Position numbers and translations under genes: made by a program. Shown piece by piece: positions 7,769-16,106 of a stretch of 41,290 bases of DNA. A model generated the notes under the pieces. That model did no database searches. It had not been told where the DNA came from and saw nothing but the letters and a program-made list of their open reading frames with translations. The first letter of the stretch is position 1, and each line of letters starts with the position of its first letter. This DNA is from Firmicutes bacterium ADurb.Bin248 (GTDB lineage: Bacteria; Bacillota; Clostridia; Christensenellales; CAG-138): NCBI GenBank assembly GCA_002069725.1, contig MWBW01000025.1:1-41290 (forward strand), written 5' to 3'.

Positions 7769-7797
7769 ATTATACATTCGTTACATTGTATATTCAA
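7769..7797 (-). promoter_or_regulatory. Sigma-A promoter of nadK (leaderless)
   Basis: TTGAAT (7797 to 7792), a 17-base spacer, then a perfect TATAAT (7774 to 7769). The last base of the -10 is nine bases from the A of the nadK ATG, so transcription should begin within about three bases of the start codon. This is an AT-rich island in GC-rich surroundings. Confidence 0.75.
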
Positions 7798-7812
7798 GCA
7801 AAAAATGGTTTT

Positions 7813-8634
7813 TTATGCACCGTTATGCGCTTCGTGCGCCTCACAGACGACGCGCCGCGCCCGCGCCTCGATATCCGCCGCCGCATCGGGATCGATCGCG
7901 CCCGATTTGCGCAGCAGCAGCAGGAACTCGATGTTGCCCTTGGGCCCCCTGATGGGCGAATAATCCATGGCTTCGGACGCGAAGCCGAGGGAGTCTGCGA
8001 AGCGCGCCGCATCGCAAAGCACTTGTACGTGGAGCGCGGGGTCGCGCACCACGCCGTTTTTGCCGACTTTCCCCTTGCCCGCCTCGAACTGCGGCTTCAC
8101 GAGCACGACGCTTTGTGCGCCTTCGCGAAGGCAGGCGTATATGCCCGGCAGAATCAGGCGTACGGAGATGAACGACACGTCCGTCGAGGCGAAGTCGAGC
8201 GGCCCGGCAAACCACGCGGGCTCCATGAAGCGCGCGTTCGTGCGCTCCATGACCGCGACGCGCGGATCGCTCCTGAGCTTCCAGTCGAGCTGGCCGTAGC
8301 CTACGTCTATGGCATAGACCTTCGCCGCGCCGCGGCGGAGCATGCAGTCCGTGAAGCCGCCCGTGGACGCGCCGACGTCCGCGCAGACCGCGCCGGCGAG
8401 ATCGACGCCGTATTTCGAAAGCGCCTTCTCGAGCTTGAGCCCGCCGCGGCTCACGAAGGGGTTCTCCTCGCCGCGAAGCTCAATGAGGCAGTCCTCCGGC
8501 ACGTTCTGGCCGGGCTTTTCGACGCGCGTTTCGCCCAAATACGCCCTGCCGCTCATGATCACGGCACGCGCCTTCTCGCGGCTCTCGCACAGCCCGAGCT
8601 CCACGAGCCTGAGGTCCGCCCGCACGCCCTTCAC
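7813..8634 (-). CDS. tlyA: TlyA-family rRNA 2'-O-methyltransferase
   Basis: 273 residues from a GTG start at 8634. An S4 RNA-binding domain (about 1-60, VRADLRLVELGLCESREKARAVI) is followed by an FtsJ-like Rossmann methyltransferase (ADVGASTGGFTDCML). The K-D-K-E type catalytic residues are plausible in GGLKLEKAL, ADVGAST and VLVKPQFEAG. Family members methylate 16S and/or 23S rRNA; older annotations call them haemolysin A. A longer reading to 8694 is open but would overlap dxs by 64 bases. The GTG overlaps the dxs stop as GTGA and has AGGAG five bases upstream, so I prefer it. It belongs to the dxs transcript. Confidence 0.92.
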   Translation of the reverse strand: MKGVRADLRLVELGLCESREKARAVIMSGRAYLGETRVEKPGQNVPEDCLIELRGEENPFVSRGGLKLEKALSKYGVDLAGAVCADVGASTGGFTDCMLRRGAAKVYAIDVGYGQLDWKLRSDPRVAVMERTNARFMEPAWFAGPLDFASTDVSFISVRLILPGIYACLREGAQSVVLVKPQFEAGKGKVGKNGVVRDPALHVQVLCDAARFADSLGFASEAMDYSPIRGPKGNIEFLLLLRKSGAIDPDAAADIEARARRVVCEAHEAHNGA

Positions 8635-10478
8635 AGGAGCTCCTCCAGAGCCCGCAGCACCCTGCGGCGCACCTGCTCCGGCGTTATGCCGCACATCTCG
8701 TCCTGCTCGGCGATGGTCGCGTGGGGGACGGGCGCCTCGGGTATGCCCAAAGCGACGACGCGTGGGCTTCCGTCATAGTATGCCCGGACCGCCGTGCCGA
8801 GCCCGCCTTCGACGACGCCGTCCTCGAGGGTGACCACGAGCTTCGACGTTTCGCGCACGGCGTCCAGCGTCTTGTGGTCGAGCGGTTTGATGAAGCGCGC
8901 GCTGACCACGCCGATCGGAAGCCCCGCGCAGGCCGCGAGCGCCGTTTCGACCATCCTGCCCGCGGCGATGAGCGTCACTTGCGCGGGCGGCGCGAGCGTT
9001 TCCCACTCGCCCAGGGCGATCTTTTGCGCGAGCGGGGCGCGGCGAAGGCTCCCGCGGTTGTAGCGCAGCGCGCAGGGCGCGCCGAGGCCGAGCGCGAAGG
9101 AGAGCATTTCCTCGAGCTCCCGCTGCGTCGAGGGCGCCATGACCGTCATATTCGGAAGGTTCCCTAAATAGCTCATGTCGTATACGCCGTGGTGCGTTTC
9201 GCCGTCCTCCCCCACGAGCCCGGCGCGGTCGACGGCGAACACGACGGGCAGGTTCTGCAAACACACATCGTGTATGATCTGGTCGTACGCGCGCTGCAAA
9301 AAACTCGAGTAGATCGCGACTACGGGCTTCGCGCCGGCCTCCGCCATGCCCGCGGCCATCGTGACCGCGTGCTCCTCGGCGATGCCCACGTCGAAAAACC
9401 GCGTCGGAAAACGCGCCGCGAAGGCGTCGAGCCCGGTGCCGGAGGGCATGGCCGCCGTGATCGCGGCGATGCGCGCATCCTTTTCGGCGAGCGCGACGAG
9501 CGCCTGAGCGAACGTTTTCGAGTTGCTCTTCCCCGCGCCGCGGCCGCACGCGCCTGTTTCCGGGTCGAAGCTGCCTATGCCGTGGAACTTCTCGGGGTCG
9601 TCCTCCGCGAGGCCGTAGCCTTTTCCCTTAACGGTGATCGCGTGCACGACGACGGGATGGCGCAGCCCTTTGGCCTGATTGAGCACGCGCACCAGCGCCC
9701 CGACGTCGTGCCCGTCGACCGGGCCGAGATAGGTGAAGCCCATTTCTTCGAAAAGCACGTTGGGCAGGAACAGGTATTTGATCTTGTTCTTGAAGCGCAG
9801 TATGCGGTTGGCGACGCGCTCGCCGATTTTCGGGATGCGCTTGATCGACTCCGCGATGAAGCTCTTGAACCTCTGGTACGAGCCGCTCGCGCGTATTTTT
9901 GAGAGGTGGCGGCTCATGGCGCCGACGTTGTGCGAAATGGACATGTCGTTGTCGTTGAGCACCACGATCAGCGGCAGCTTGCTCTGCCCCGCGTCGTTGA
10001 GCGCCTCGAAGCACAGCCCGCCCGTGAGCGCGCCGTCCCCGACGACGGCGACGACGCTGCGTTCCCTCGCGAGCATCGCGTCCGCGCGGAGCATGCCTAT
10101 GGCCGCGGAGATCGACGTGCTCGCGTGGCCCGTATCGAACGCGTCGTGCGGGCTTTCCGCGCGCTTGGGAAAGCCGCTGACGCCGTCCTTTTTGCGCAGC
10201 GCGGCAAATTCAGCCTTCCGGCCGGTAATGAGCTTGTGCACATACGTTTGATGCCCTACGTCGAAGACGAGCCTGTCTTCGGGCGAGGAAAACGCCGTGT
10301 GCAGCGCGAGTGTCAGCTCCACCACGCCGAGGTTCGAGGCCAGGTGGCCCCCGTTGTGCGCGACGGTTTCAACAAGAAACGAGCGTATCTCCCCGGCAAG
10401 CGCGTCGAACGCGCTCCTGTCGATACGCCTGAAATCCTCGATGCCTTTGATCGAATCAAGCAGCGGTGTCTCTGTCAT
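8631..10478 (-). CDS. dxs: 1-Deoxy-D-xylulose-5-phosphate synthase
   Basis: 615 residues. This thiamine-diphosphate enzyme condenses pyruvate and glyceraldehyde 3-phosphate, the first step of the MEP isoprenoid pathway. The TPP-binding block GDGALTGG is at 147-154, followed by NDNDMSIS. The transketolase pyrimidine-binding domain contains DRAGLVGEDGETHHGVYD. The start was set at the MTETPLL methionine (10478), which precedes the conserved N-terminus; an upstream in-frame start at 10550 would run into ispA. It is cotranscribed after ispA, the next prenyl enzyme, and its stop overlaps tlyA. Confidence 0.96.
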   Translation of the reverse strand: MTETPLLDSIKGIEDFRRIDRSAFDALAGEIRSFLVETVAHNGGHLASNLGVVELTLALHTAFSSPEDRLVFDVGHQTYVHKLITGRKAEFAALRKKDGVSGFPKRAESPHDAFDTGHASTSISAAIGMLRADAMLARERSVVAVVGDGALTGGLCFEALNDAGQSKLPLIVVLNDNDMSISHNVGAMSRHLSKIRASGSYQRFKSFIAESIKRIPKIGERVANRILRFKNKIKYLFLPNVLFEEMGFTYLGPVDGHDVGALVRVLNQAKGLRHPVVVHAITVKGKGYGLAEDDPEKFHGIGSFDPETGACGRGAGKSNSKTFAQALVALAEKDARIAAITAAMPSGTGLDAFAARFPTRFFDVGIAEEHAVTMAAGMAEAGAKPVVAIYSSFLQRAYDQIIHDVCLQNLPVVFAVDRAGLVGEDGETHHGVYDMSYLGNLPNMTVMAPSTQRELEEMLSFALGLGAPCALRYNRGSLRRAPLAQKIALGEWETLAPPAQVTLIAAGRMVETALAACAGLPIGVVSARFIKPLDHKTLDAVRETSKLVVTLEDGVVEGGLGTAVRAYYDGSPRVVALGIPEAPVPHATIAEQDEMCGITPEQVRRRVLRALEELL

Positions 10479-10534
10479 TTCCACGCCTTTCCCGATATTC
10501 TTCCCGCGCGCGCCATTATACCACGGCGCGCAGT

Positions 10535-11377
10535 TTATGGCAACGCGCACGCGCCCCGAAGCGTCGCCTCGACCATGTCGAGAAGATACCGCGCGCGCTC
10601 CGCGAACGGTAAAAGCGCCTCGCGCGCTTTGTTTGCTTTTTCGCGCGCGAGGGCGCGCGCCGCCTCGAGCCCGCAGACGGAAACGTAGTTTTTACCGTCC
10701 CCCGCCTCCGCGTCGGAATCGGAAATATCGTCCGCGATCTGGAACAGCGCGCCGTAGCTTTCGGCGAAAACGGAGATTGCGCGAAGCTCCTCCTCCCCGC
10801 CGCCCGCGGCGTATCCGCCGGCGGCGGCGGCGGCGCAAATCAGCGCGCCGGTCTTTTTGCGGTGCACCTCCTCGAGGACGGCTTCGTTCCTGTCGAGCGC
10901 GCCGGAAAGTTCCAGGCTCTGCCCGGCCACCATGCCGCGCGCGCCCGCGCCCCCGGCTATGGCGCGCATCGCGCGCACGTAGTCGCGCAGCCTTCCCGGT
11001 TCCTCCGGCGCGCGGGAGAGCATCCACTCGAACGCGTGGCTGAGCAGCGCGTCCCCGGCGAGCACGGCGCCCGCCTCGCCGAACATCTTATGGCTCGAAG
11101 GCTTGCCGCGGCGGAAATCGTCGTCGTCCATGCAGGGCAGGTCGTCGTGGATCAGCGAATACGCGTGGATCATCTCGACGCCGCACGCGAGCGCAAGGGC
11201 GTCCTTGATGCTGCCCCCGAGCATGTCGCAGCACGCGAGGCAGATGCGCGGGCGAAGCCGCTTCCCGCCCGCGAGCAGGCTGTACGCCATGGATTCGCGA
11301 AGCCCCGCGGGGATGCCCTCGTCGGAAACCGCCTTCGCGAGCGCTTCCTCGACCATGCACAGATAAGCGTCAGCCAT
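10535..11377 (-). CDS. ispA: Farnesyl/geranyl diphosphate synthase (IspA type)
   Basis: 280 residues, polyprenyl synthase family. It extends dimethylallyl diphosphate with isopentenyl diphosphate to make C15 (or C20) precursors. The first Asp-rich motif DDLPCMDDDDFRRGKP begins at 78 and the second is DDISD. The segment after the second motif is short compared with E. coli IspA (a compact DAEAGDGKNYVSV), so chain length cannot be assigned surely. Its ATG overlaps the end of xseB by eight bases. Co-occurrence with dxs groups two isoprenoid steps in one operon. Confidence 0.93.
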   Translation of the reverse strand: MADAYLCMVEEALAKAVSDEGIPAGLRESMAYSLLAGGKRLRPRICLACCDMLGGSIKDALALACGVEMIHAYSLIHDDLPCMDDDDFRRGKPSSHKMFGEAGAVLAGDALLSHAFEWMLSRAPEEPGRLRDYVRAMRAIAGGAGARGMVAGQSLELSGALDRNEAVLEEVHRKKTGALICAAAAAGGYAAGGGEEELRAISVFAESYGALFQIADDISDSDAEAGDGKNYVSVCGLEAARALAREKANKAREALLPFAERARYLLDMVEATLRGACALP

Positions 11378-11582
11378 CCGCGTTTCCGCCGTTCTGCTTG
11401 TCGATCACGACGAGCCGCGCCTCGTATTCGTCGAGGGCTTTGCGGCATTTCGCGCTCAGCGCCGTTCCTTCCTCGTAGAGCCGCATCATCTCGTCGAGCT
11501 GCAAGCCGCCCTTGGAGAGCGTGTCCACGATCTCCTGGAGCCGCTTCATGTTCGCTTCATAAGCGCCGCTTTTCCCACTCAT
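11370..11582 (-). CDS. xseB: Exonuclease VII small subunit
   Basis: 70 residues, almost all helical, with the family pattern MKRLQEIVDTLSKGGLQLDEMMRLYEEG. XseB binds several-to-one to XseA to form exonuclease VII, which degrades single-stranded DNA to oligonucleotides. The ATG overlaps the xseA stop (ATGA), which fits coupled translation of the two subunits. Confidence 0.95.
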   Translation of the reverse strand: MSGKSGAYEANMKRLQEIVDTLSKGGLQLDEMMRLYEEGTALSAKCRKALDEYEARLVVIDKQNGGNADG

Positions 11583-12793
11583 CCGCCGCCTCCTGTTTGA
11601 ATGCTGTCCACAATGACGTTTGCGCTTCCGTCGTGCATGACGATTTTCGCGCCCTTTCCAACTTTAAGGCCCGCGATCGAGCCCACCGCGCCGGTTTCGG
11701 TTCTGATCAGCGCGAAGCCGCGCCCGAGCGTGCCTTGCGGGCCGAGCGCCGTGAGCGCGGCTTGCGCCGCGCCGAGCGCGCGCTCCCTATCGGCAAGCAT
11801 ATCCGCCGCGCCGCGCTTCAATGCCTTTTCGAGCGCGTCGAGCGCGTCGAAGGAGGTTTTCATCGCATATCCGGGCGAGGCGAACGCGCCGTGCGCGCGG
11901 AACGCCTCGAGCCGCGCGCGCTGCGCTTCGAGCGCGCGCCGCGCGTGCAGCGTCAGCTTTTCGTTCAGCGCCTCCACGTCCGCGCTCTCGGCTTCATATT
12001 CCGGCACGCACAGTTCCGCCGCCGCGCTGGGCGTGGGCGCGCGCAGGTCCGCCGCGAAATCCGCGATGGTGAAGTCCGTTTCGTGCCCGACCGCGCTTAT
12101 AACAGGGATGTCGCACTGGTAGATCGCCCTGGCGACGGCCTCTTCGTTGAACGCCCACAGATCCTCGAGGCTGCCGCCTCCGCGTCCGACGATAACGACG
12201 TCCGCGCGCCCATCCGCCTCGAGGGCGCGGATTGCCGCCGCGACGTCCTTCCCCGCGCCCTCGCCCTGCACCTGCGCCGGGCAGAATACGATGTCCATCG
12301 CGGGGTAGCGCCGCCTTATGATGTTGACGATGTCCTGTATCGCGGCGCCCGTCGCCGAGGTGACGACGCCCACGGCCCCTGGGAGCCTCGGGATCTCGCG
12401 CTTGTGCGCCGGGTCGAACATGCCGGTCGCCTCGAGCCGCGCCTTGAGCAGCATGAAGCGGCGGAAAAGCTCCCCTTCGCCCTCGTCCTCGACGGATTTG
12501 ACGTAGAACTGGAACTGCCCGTCGCGCGTATAGAGCGCGGCCGAGCCGCGCGCGACGATCCGCATGCCGTCGCGCAGTTCCCTTTTGAGCGTCATGGCGT
12601 TGCGGCTGAACATCACGCAGCGCACGAGCGCGTTCTCGTCCTTCATCGAAAAGTAGAGGTGCCCGGACGTGTGCCTCTTGAAGCCGCTGACCTCGCCGCG
12701 AAGCGAAAGCCCCGCGAGCAGCGCGTCGTTGCCGATGAGGTTCGCGACGTATTCGTTGAGCTGCGTGACGCTCAATACGTAATCCGCCCTCAT
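11579..12793 (-). CDS. xseA: Exonuclease VII large subunit
   Basis: 404 residues. An OB-fold domain (about 10-105, TQLNEYVANLIGNDALL, GEVSGFKRHTSGHLYFSMKD) is followed by the catalytic region with GVVTSATGAAIQDI, VIVGRGGGSLEDLWAFNEE and SAVGHETDFTIADFAADLRAPTPSAAAE, then coiled coil. It is the nuclease subunit for single-stranded DNA. The start at 12793 overlaps the preceding gene's stop as ATGA; an open frame continues to 13120 but the extra residues are Arg-rich out-of-phase sequence. Confidence 0.96.
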   Translation of the reverse strand: MRADYVLSVTQLNEYVANLIGNDALLAGLSLRGEVSGFKRHTSGHLYFSMKDENALVRCVMFSRNAMTLKRELRDGMRIVARGSAALYTRDGQFQFYVKSVEDEGEGELFRRFMLLKARLEATGMFDPAHKREIPRLPGAVGVVTSATGAAIQDIVNIIRRRYPAMDIVFCPAQVQGEGAGKDVAAAIRALEADGRADVVIVGRGGGSLEDLWAFNEEAVARAIYQCDIPVISAVGHETDFTIADFAADLRAPTPSAAAELCVPEYEAESADVEALNEKLTLHARRALEAQRARLEAFRAHGAFASPGYAMKTSFDALDALEKALKRGAADMLADRERALGAAQAALTALGPQGTLGRGFALIRTETGAVGSIAGLKVGKGAKIVMHDGSANVIVDSIQTGGGG

Positions 12794-13743
12794 GCGCGCG
12801 CACCCGCTTCCCTGTCCCGCGCGAGCAGCGCGGCGCCCACGGCGTTGTCCGAGCTGAGCGCGCTCTCCCCGAAATACAACCGTATGTCGCCCTTCTTCCC
12901 CATGCGCGTGAGCATGAGCTTTCGAAGCAGAGGGCTCGAGGCAACGCCTCCGGCGAGCAACGCCTCGAAGCAGCCCGTCCGTTTCGCGGCGTTCGCGAGC
13001 ATGGCGGAGAAGGCGCGCGCCAGGCTGTCGTAGACGGCATAGGCGAGCTCGGGCTTGTCCGCGCCGGAAATAAGCCTTCTTTGCGCCTCGCTCTCCACGC
13101 CGGAGAACGAGCAGCCGCATCCGTCCACGGCGGAAGGCAGCTTATAGGCGGGCTTTGCGTCGAACGCCGAGGCGAGCTTCTCGAGCGCCTTGCCGCAGGG
13201 AAAATCCAGCCCCATGGCGACGCCGACGCGGTCCACGAACTGCCCCGCGTGCAGATCGCTCGTGCCGCCGAGCAGCGCGATGGAGCCGTCCTCCCCGACG
13301 AACAAGGTTTCCGTCGTTCCTCCCGAGAGGTGCATCGAAAGAAAGCGCCTGCTCATGAGCGCTTCGTTGCCCAGGAGCGCCGCGCGGATGTGCCCTTCCT
13401 GGTGCGAGAACTCATAGAGCGGGACTTTGCGCGCGGCGGCGAGCGTGGCGGCAGCGGTTTTGCCCGCGAGGAACACCGGCATGTAGGAATCCGCCTCCGG
13501 CCGCGGACGCGCGCTGACGCCGACGGCGGTGATCTCCCCCTCCGGCAGGTCGCGAAGGAGCTCCGGCACAAGCGTGCCGAGGTTTCTCACGTGCTGGAAC
13601 AGCCCTTCGCTCTGGCGCAGCCCCCTTTGCCCGCGTTCGACGAAAAGCACCGTCCTCCTGTCCAGGACGATGCCCTTCCCGTCGACGCACGCGGCGGATG
13701 TCGTATAGCAGCTTGTATCGATCCCGATAAACAGGCGTCGCAA
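12790..13743 (-). CDS. TsaD/Kae1-family paralogue (peptidase M22 family)
   Basis: 317 residues from a TTG start at 13743 with AAAGGAGAGG upstream. The ASKHA fold is clear: N-terminal FIGIDTSCYTTSAA, the metal-binding pair His114/His118 (FSHQEGHIRAA), LSGGTTETL, LAGGVASSPLLRK and C-terminal LSSDNAVGAALL. True TsaD makes the t6A modification of tRNA with TsaB/C/E. This shorter clostridial paralogue, commonly near nusB/xseA, has no established role as far as I know. No tsaB or tsaE neighbour is present, so I do not call it tsaD. It overlaps xseA by four bases and follows nusB by one. Confidence 0.85.
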   Translation of the reverse strand: MRRLFIGIDTSCYTTSAACVDGKGIVLDRRTVLFVERGQRGLRQSEGLFQHVRNLGTLVPELLRDLPEGEITAVGVSARPRPEADSYMPVFLAGKTAAATLAAARKVPLYEFSHQEGHIRAALLGNEALMSRRFLSMHLSGGTTETLFVGEDGSIALLGGTSDLHAGQFVDRVGVAMGLDFPCGKALEKLASAFDAKPAYKLPSAVDGCGCSFSGVESEAQRRLISGADKPELAYAVYDSLARAFSAMLANAAKRTGCFEALLAGGVASSPLLRKLMLTRMGKKGDIRLYFGESALSSDNAVGAALLARDREAGARA

Positions 13744-13744
13744 C

Positions 13745-14161
13745 TCAGGCCTCTCCTTTGGCTCTCCTTTTTGAGAGTGTGCCGAGCATGCCGTTGATGT
13801 AGGCGCTCGAGCGTTCGCCGCCGAAGCGCTTTGCGAGCTCGACCGCTTCGTTGATCGACACGCTCTCGGGGATGTCGTCCAGATAGAGCATCTCGTAGAT
13901 GGCCACGCGCAGGATCGAGAGATCCACGCGCGGCATGCGCTCTATGCTCCAGTTGATGGCGAGCTCGCGGATGAGCGCGTCGATCTCCTCGGCGTGTTCC
14001 CGTATACCCGAGAGGACCTCCTGCGCGTAGGCGAGGTCGTCCTCGGTCGGCTGTTCCTCAATGTCGGACTTGTCCAATATATCCGTATAGGTGTCCTCGC
14101 AGCCGAACAGGCGTGCAAAGGCGTGCTTCATGGCCACCTCGCGGGCGATCTTCCTGCTCAT
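13745..14161 (-). CDS. nusB: Transcription antitermination factor NusB
   Basis: 138 residues, all helical, with the family signature SIERMPRVDLSILRVAIYEMLYLDDIPESVSINEAVELAKRFGGERSSAYINGMLG. NusB with NusE binds boxA RNA and assists rRNA operon antitermination. It starts 21 bases after the DUF2273 gene and ends one base before the TsaD-like gene, so it is in the middle of a continuous operon. Confidence 0.96.
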   Translation of the reverse strand: MSRKIAREVAMKHAFARLFGCEDTYTDILDKSDIEEQPTEDDLAYAQEVLSGIREHAEEIDALIRELAINWSIERMPRVDLSILRVAIYEMLYLDDIPESVSINEAVELAKRFGGERSSAYINGMLGTLSKRRAKGEA

Positions 14162-14182
14162 AAACGCTTACGAACCCCCCGC

Positions 14183-14404
14183 TCAGCTTCCGCGCGGGCC
14201 GAAGAGCGAGCAGAAGAATTCCTTCACGCGCCCGCGCCCGCCCTCGTCCATCAGCGTGCCGATGAAATAGGCGATCCCGACGATGACGAAGAGCAAAAGC
14301 GTCCGCCAGAAGTTGATCGTAAACACGAGTATCGTGAATATGATCGCGAATACGACGCCTATGACGCGCCATTTGTACTTTTGGAAAAACTCCACCGGAT
14401 CCAT
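14183..14404 (-). CDS. DUF2273 small membrane protein
   Basis: 73 residues with two predicted membrane helices (about 12-30 and 32-50) separated by FWR, an N-terminal amphipathic segment (MDPVEFFQKYKWR) and a basic C-terminus. It matches the DUF2273 family that regularly accompanies Asp23/Gls24 and AmaP envelope proteins, as here. Function is unknown; partnership with AmaP at the membrane is inferred. AGGAAC precedes the ATG. Confidence 0.85.
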   Translation of the reverse strand: MDPVEFFQKYKWRVIGVVFAIIFTILVFTINFWRTLLLFVIVGIAYFIGTLMDEGGRGRVKEFFCSLFGPRGS

Positions 14405-14416
14405 GTTCCTCTCCTG

Positions 14417-14989
14417 TTACATCGTCTTTGGCGCTTTGGGCTGGGCGAGCGGCAGTATCAGGATATCGACCCCCGTCACCGTGATGCCGCTGATGGTTTC
14501 GATATATTCCTTGAGGGACTGCTGAAGCTGCGCGGCAAGCTCTGGAATGACCGTATCCGGCAGCACCTGCAGCCTGAGGGATACCGAAACGCCGCTCTGC
14601 ATGGGGATGACCGTGCTTTCGCACTCCTTGATGCGCTGGTTGGCGCGGCAGTGGCGCTGCACGAGCGCGTCGACGGCGGAGAGGGAGATGTACGCCGCGC
14701 CGTTCTCGCCGGCCGAAAGCAGCGTGGAGGTCGGCGCCTTGTCCCTGGGGGAGAGCTCGCGCCTGCACATCGCGATGAAAAGCTGCAGCGCGAACACGAG
14801 CAGCACGAGACCGATCGCGGCGAAGATGAGCCGGTTGACGAGCACGCCGTTGACGGCGATGCGCCCGGCTTTCTCAATGATTCCGTCGGGTATGAAATTC
14901 ATCGCGAGGGCGAGGAACATCGCGCTGAGCGCCAGCGTCAGGAGAAGCAGCAGCACAAGCACAAATTTGTCGATCAGTTTGAATCTCAT
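14417..14989 (-). CDS. amaP: AmaP-like membrane anchor of alkaline shock protein
   Basis: 190 residues with two membrane helices (about 9-32 and 52-74) and a soluble C-terminal domain (about 85-190) resembling Asp23 itself (ISLSAVDALVQRHCRANQRIKECESTVIP, VSLRLQVLPDTVIPELAAQLQQSLKEYIETISGITVTGVDILI). In Staphylococcus, AmaP tethers Asp23 to the membrane. It lies between the asp23-like and DUF2273 genes, the typical three-gene module. GAGAGGATC precedes the ATG. Confidence 0.88.
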   Translation of the reverse strand: MRFKLIDKFVLVLLLLLTLALSAMFLALAMNFIPDGIIEKAGRIAVNGVLVNRLIFAAIGLVLLVFALQLFIAMCRRELSPRDKAPTSTLLSAGENGAAYISLSAVDALVQRHCRANQRIKECESTVIPMQSGVSVSLRLQVLPDTVIPELAAQLQQSLKEYIETISGITVTGVDILILPLAQPKAPKTM

Positions 14990-15025
14990 ATGATCCTCTC
15001 CTTATCCTTGGTACGCGCCCGTTGC

Positions 15026-15442
15026 TTACTGCGGCTCGGCGGGGCTTTCCGCCTTTTTCTGGCTGCCCTTCTCGAAGCTGATGGACTGCACGGAAACGTT
15101 GACCTGCAGCACGCGCAGCCCCGTCATGGTTTCGATGGCGTTCTTGATGCTCCTCTGGATGTTGTGACAGACCTCGTGTATCTTGTAGCCGTATTTGACG
15201 ATGACGGCGAGCTCGACGCTCACCACATCCTCGCTGACCTCCACGCGCACGCCCTTGGTCAGGTTTTTCTTCGAGTTGAGCATGCCGGATATGTTCTCGG
15301 CCACGTTGCCGCTCATGCCGTCCACGCCGTCGATCTCGGCTGCGGCAAGGTTGGCGATGGTCGCGATCACGTCCGGAGCGAAGGTGATCCTGCCGCCCTG
15401 CACGTCGATGATTTCGCTGGAGATTTCGTTTTCGGTAGCCAT
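15026..15442 (-). CDS. Asp23/Gls24 family envelope stress protein
   Basis: 138 residues, all in the Asp23 domain: ISSEIIDVQGGRITFAPDVIATIANLAAAEIDGVDGM near the N-terminus, then VSVELAVIVKYGYKIHEVCHNIQRSIKNAIETMTGLRVLQVNVSVQSI. Members form membrane-associated assemblies linked to envelope homeostasis; Bacillus YqhY sits in the same chromosomal slot before nusB. AAGGAGGAGG precedes the ATG and an extended -10 promoter lies 30 bases upstream. It is the first gene of the asp23-amaP-DUF2273-nusB run. Confidence 0.92.
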   Translation of the reverse strand: MATENEISSEIIDVQGGRITFAPDVIATIANLAAAEIDGVDGMSGNVAENISGMLNSKKNLTKGVRVEVSEDVVSVELAVIVKYGYKIHEVCHNIQRSIKNAIETMTGLRVLQVNVSVQSISFEKGSQKKAESPAEPQ

Positions 15443-15471
15443 AACGCTCCCTCCTCCTTGGTCTTTTGGGT

Positions 15472-15480
15472 ATTATAACA
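15472..15480 (-). promoter_or_regulatory. Extended -10 promoter of the asp23-nusB operon
   Basis: TGTTATAAT (TGnTATAAT, read from 15480 to 15472) lies 29 bases before the asp23 start. No good -35 is present at 16-18 bases, which is usual for extended -10 promoters. It separates the spoIIIA genes from the housekeeping operon. Confidence 0.6.
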
Positions 15481-15542
15481 GAAAAACCAATCCCTGCATA
15501 GCGGAACAGCTTTTTACACCTTCAATTTACAGAAGGTTTGCT

Positions 15543-16106
15543 TTATTTCGGGTTCGGGATCACCTTGATGTTCGCGGCGCTCTCCCCGGTTTCGCTCTGC
15601 ACGATTTCGAGTATCTGCGCCGCCTGCTCGGAGGTGAGCTCCTTGGCGTCCACCACGACGCTCACCGCGCCCTGATGGAACGTCACCGCTGCGTCCGAAA
15701 AGCCCTTGGCGCGGATCAGGTTCTCGATGGCGAATTCCTTCTCCATCTGCGATACGAGCGCGAGCTTTTGCGCCTGCGCGTCGTCGAGCGTCTCCGAGTC
15801 CGTCCCCGCCGTCTCGATGATCTCGTCGAGATACGCGAGCTCGAGCTTGCGCGTTTCCTCGCGTTCGGAGCGGAACGCCTCGTAGTAGTCCGTCCCGGCC
15901 TTCCCCGAAACCTCCTGGCTGTCGCCCTCCGTTTCCCCTTCCCCCTGCGTCTGCACGTCGCCCGGGGGGAGCTTTGTCTCGCTTCCGGCGATGCTCCACC
16001 ATACCGCGCCCGCGAGCAGCAGTACGACCACGCCGATGTAGATGTACTTTTTCACGGCACCGATCCCTTGTACGATTGGTTTCCAATTAATCGTGCGCAT
16101 ATTCAT
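15543..16106 (-). CDS. spoIIIAH: Stage III sporulation protein AH
   Basis: 187 residues. SpoIIIAH is the mother-cell ring protein that binds forespore SpoIIQ across the intermembrane space. One membrane helix is at about 16-36 (KKYIYIGVVVLLLAGAVWW), then a low-complexity linker, then a helical region and the YscJ/FliF-type ring-building domain (about 125-187; IENLIRAKGFSDAAVTF, VSVVVDAKELTSEQAAQILEIV). The ATG at 16106 overlaps the spoIIIAG stop as ATGA. It is the last spoIIIA gene. A short ACCTTC/GAAGGT hairpin follows about 10 bases past the stop, without a T-run. Confidence 0.93.
   Translation of the reverse strand: MNMRTINWKPIVQGIGAVKKYIYIGVVVLLLAGAVWWSIAGSETKLPPGDVQTQGEGETEGDSQEVSGKAGTDYYEAFRSEREETRKLELAYLDEIIETAGTDSETLDDAQAQKLALVSQMEKEFAIENLIRAKGFSDAAVTFHQGAVSVVVDAKELTSEQAAQILEIVQSETGESAANIKVIPNPK

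Noticed and set aside
12794..13120. N-terminal extension of xseA by 109 codons
   Set aside because: It overlaps the TsaD-like gene and is Arg-rich; the OB-fold of XseA begins at 12793, which overlaps the upstream stop as ATGA.
13994..15478. A 494-codon plus-strand open frame across nusB, DUF2273, amaP and asp23
   Set aside because: Four compact, family-recognised minus-strand genes with Shine-Dalgarno sites explain the region better.
15518..15537. Terminator after spoIIIAH
   Set aside because: The ACCTTC/GAAGGT stem is only six base pairs and has no T-run on the minus strand. It is noted only as a weak hairpin.
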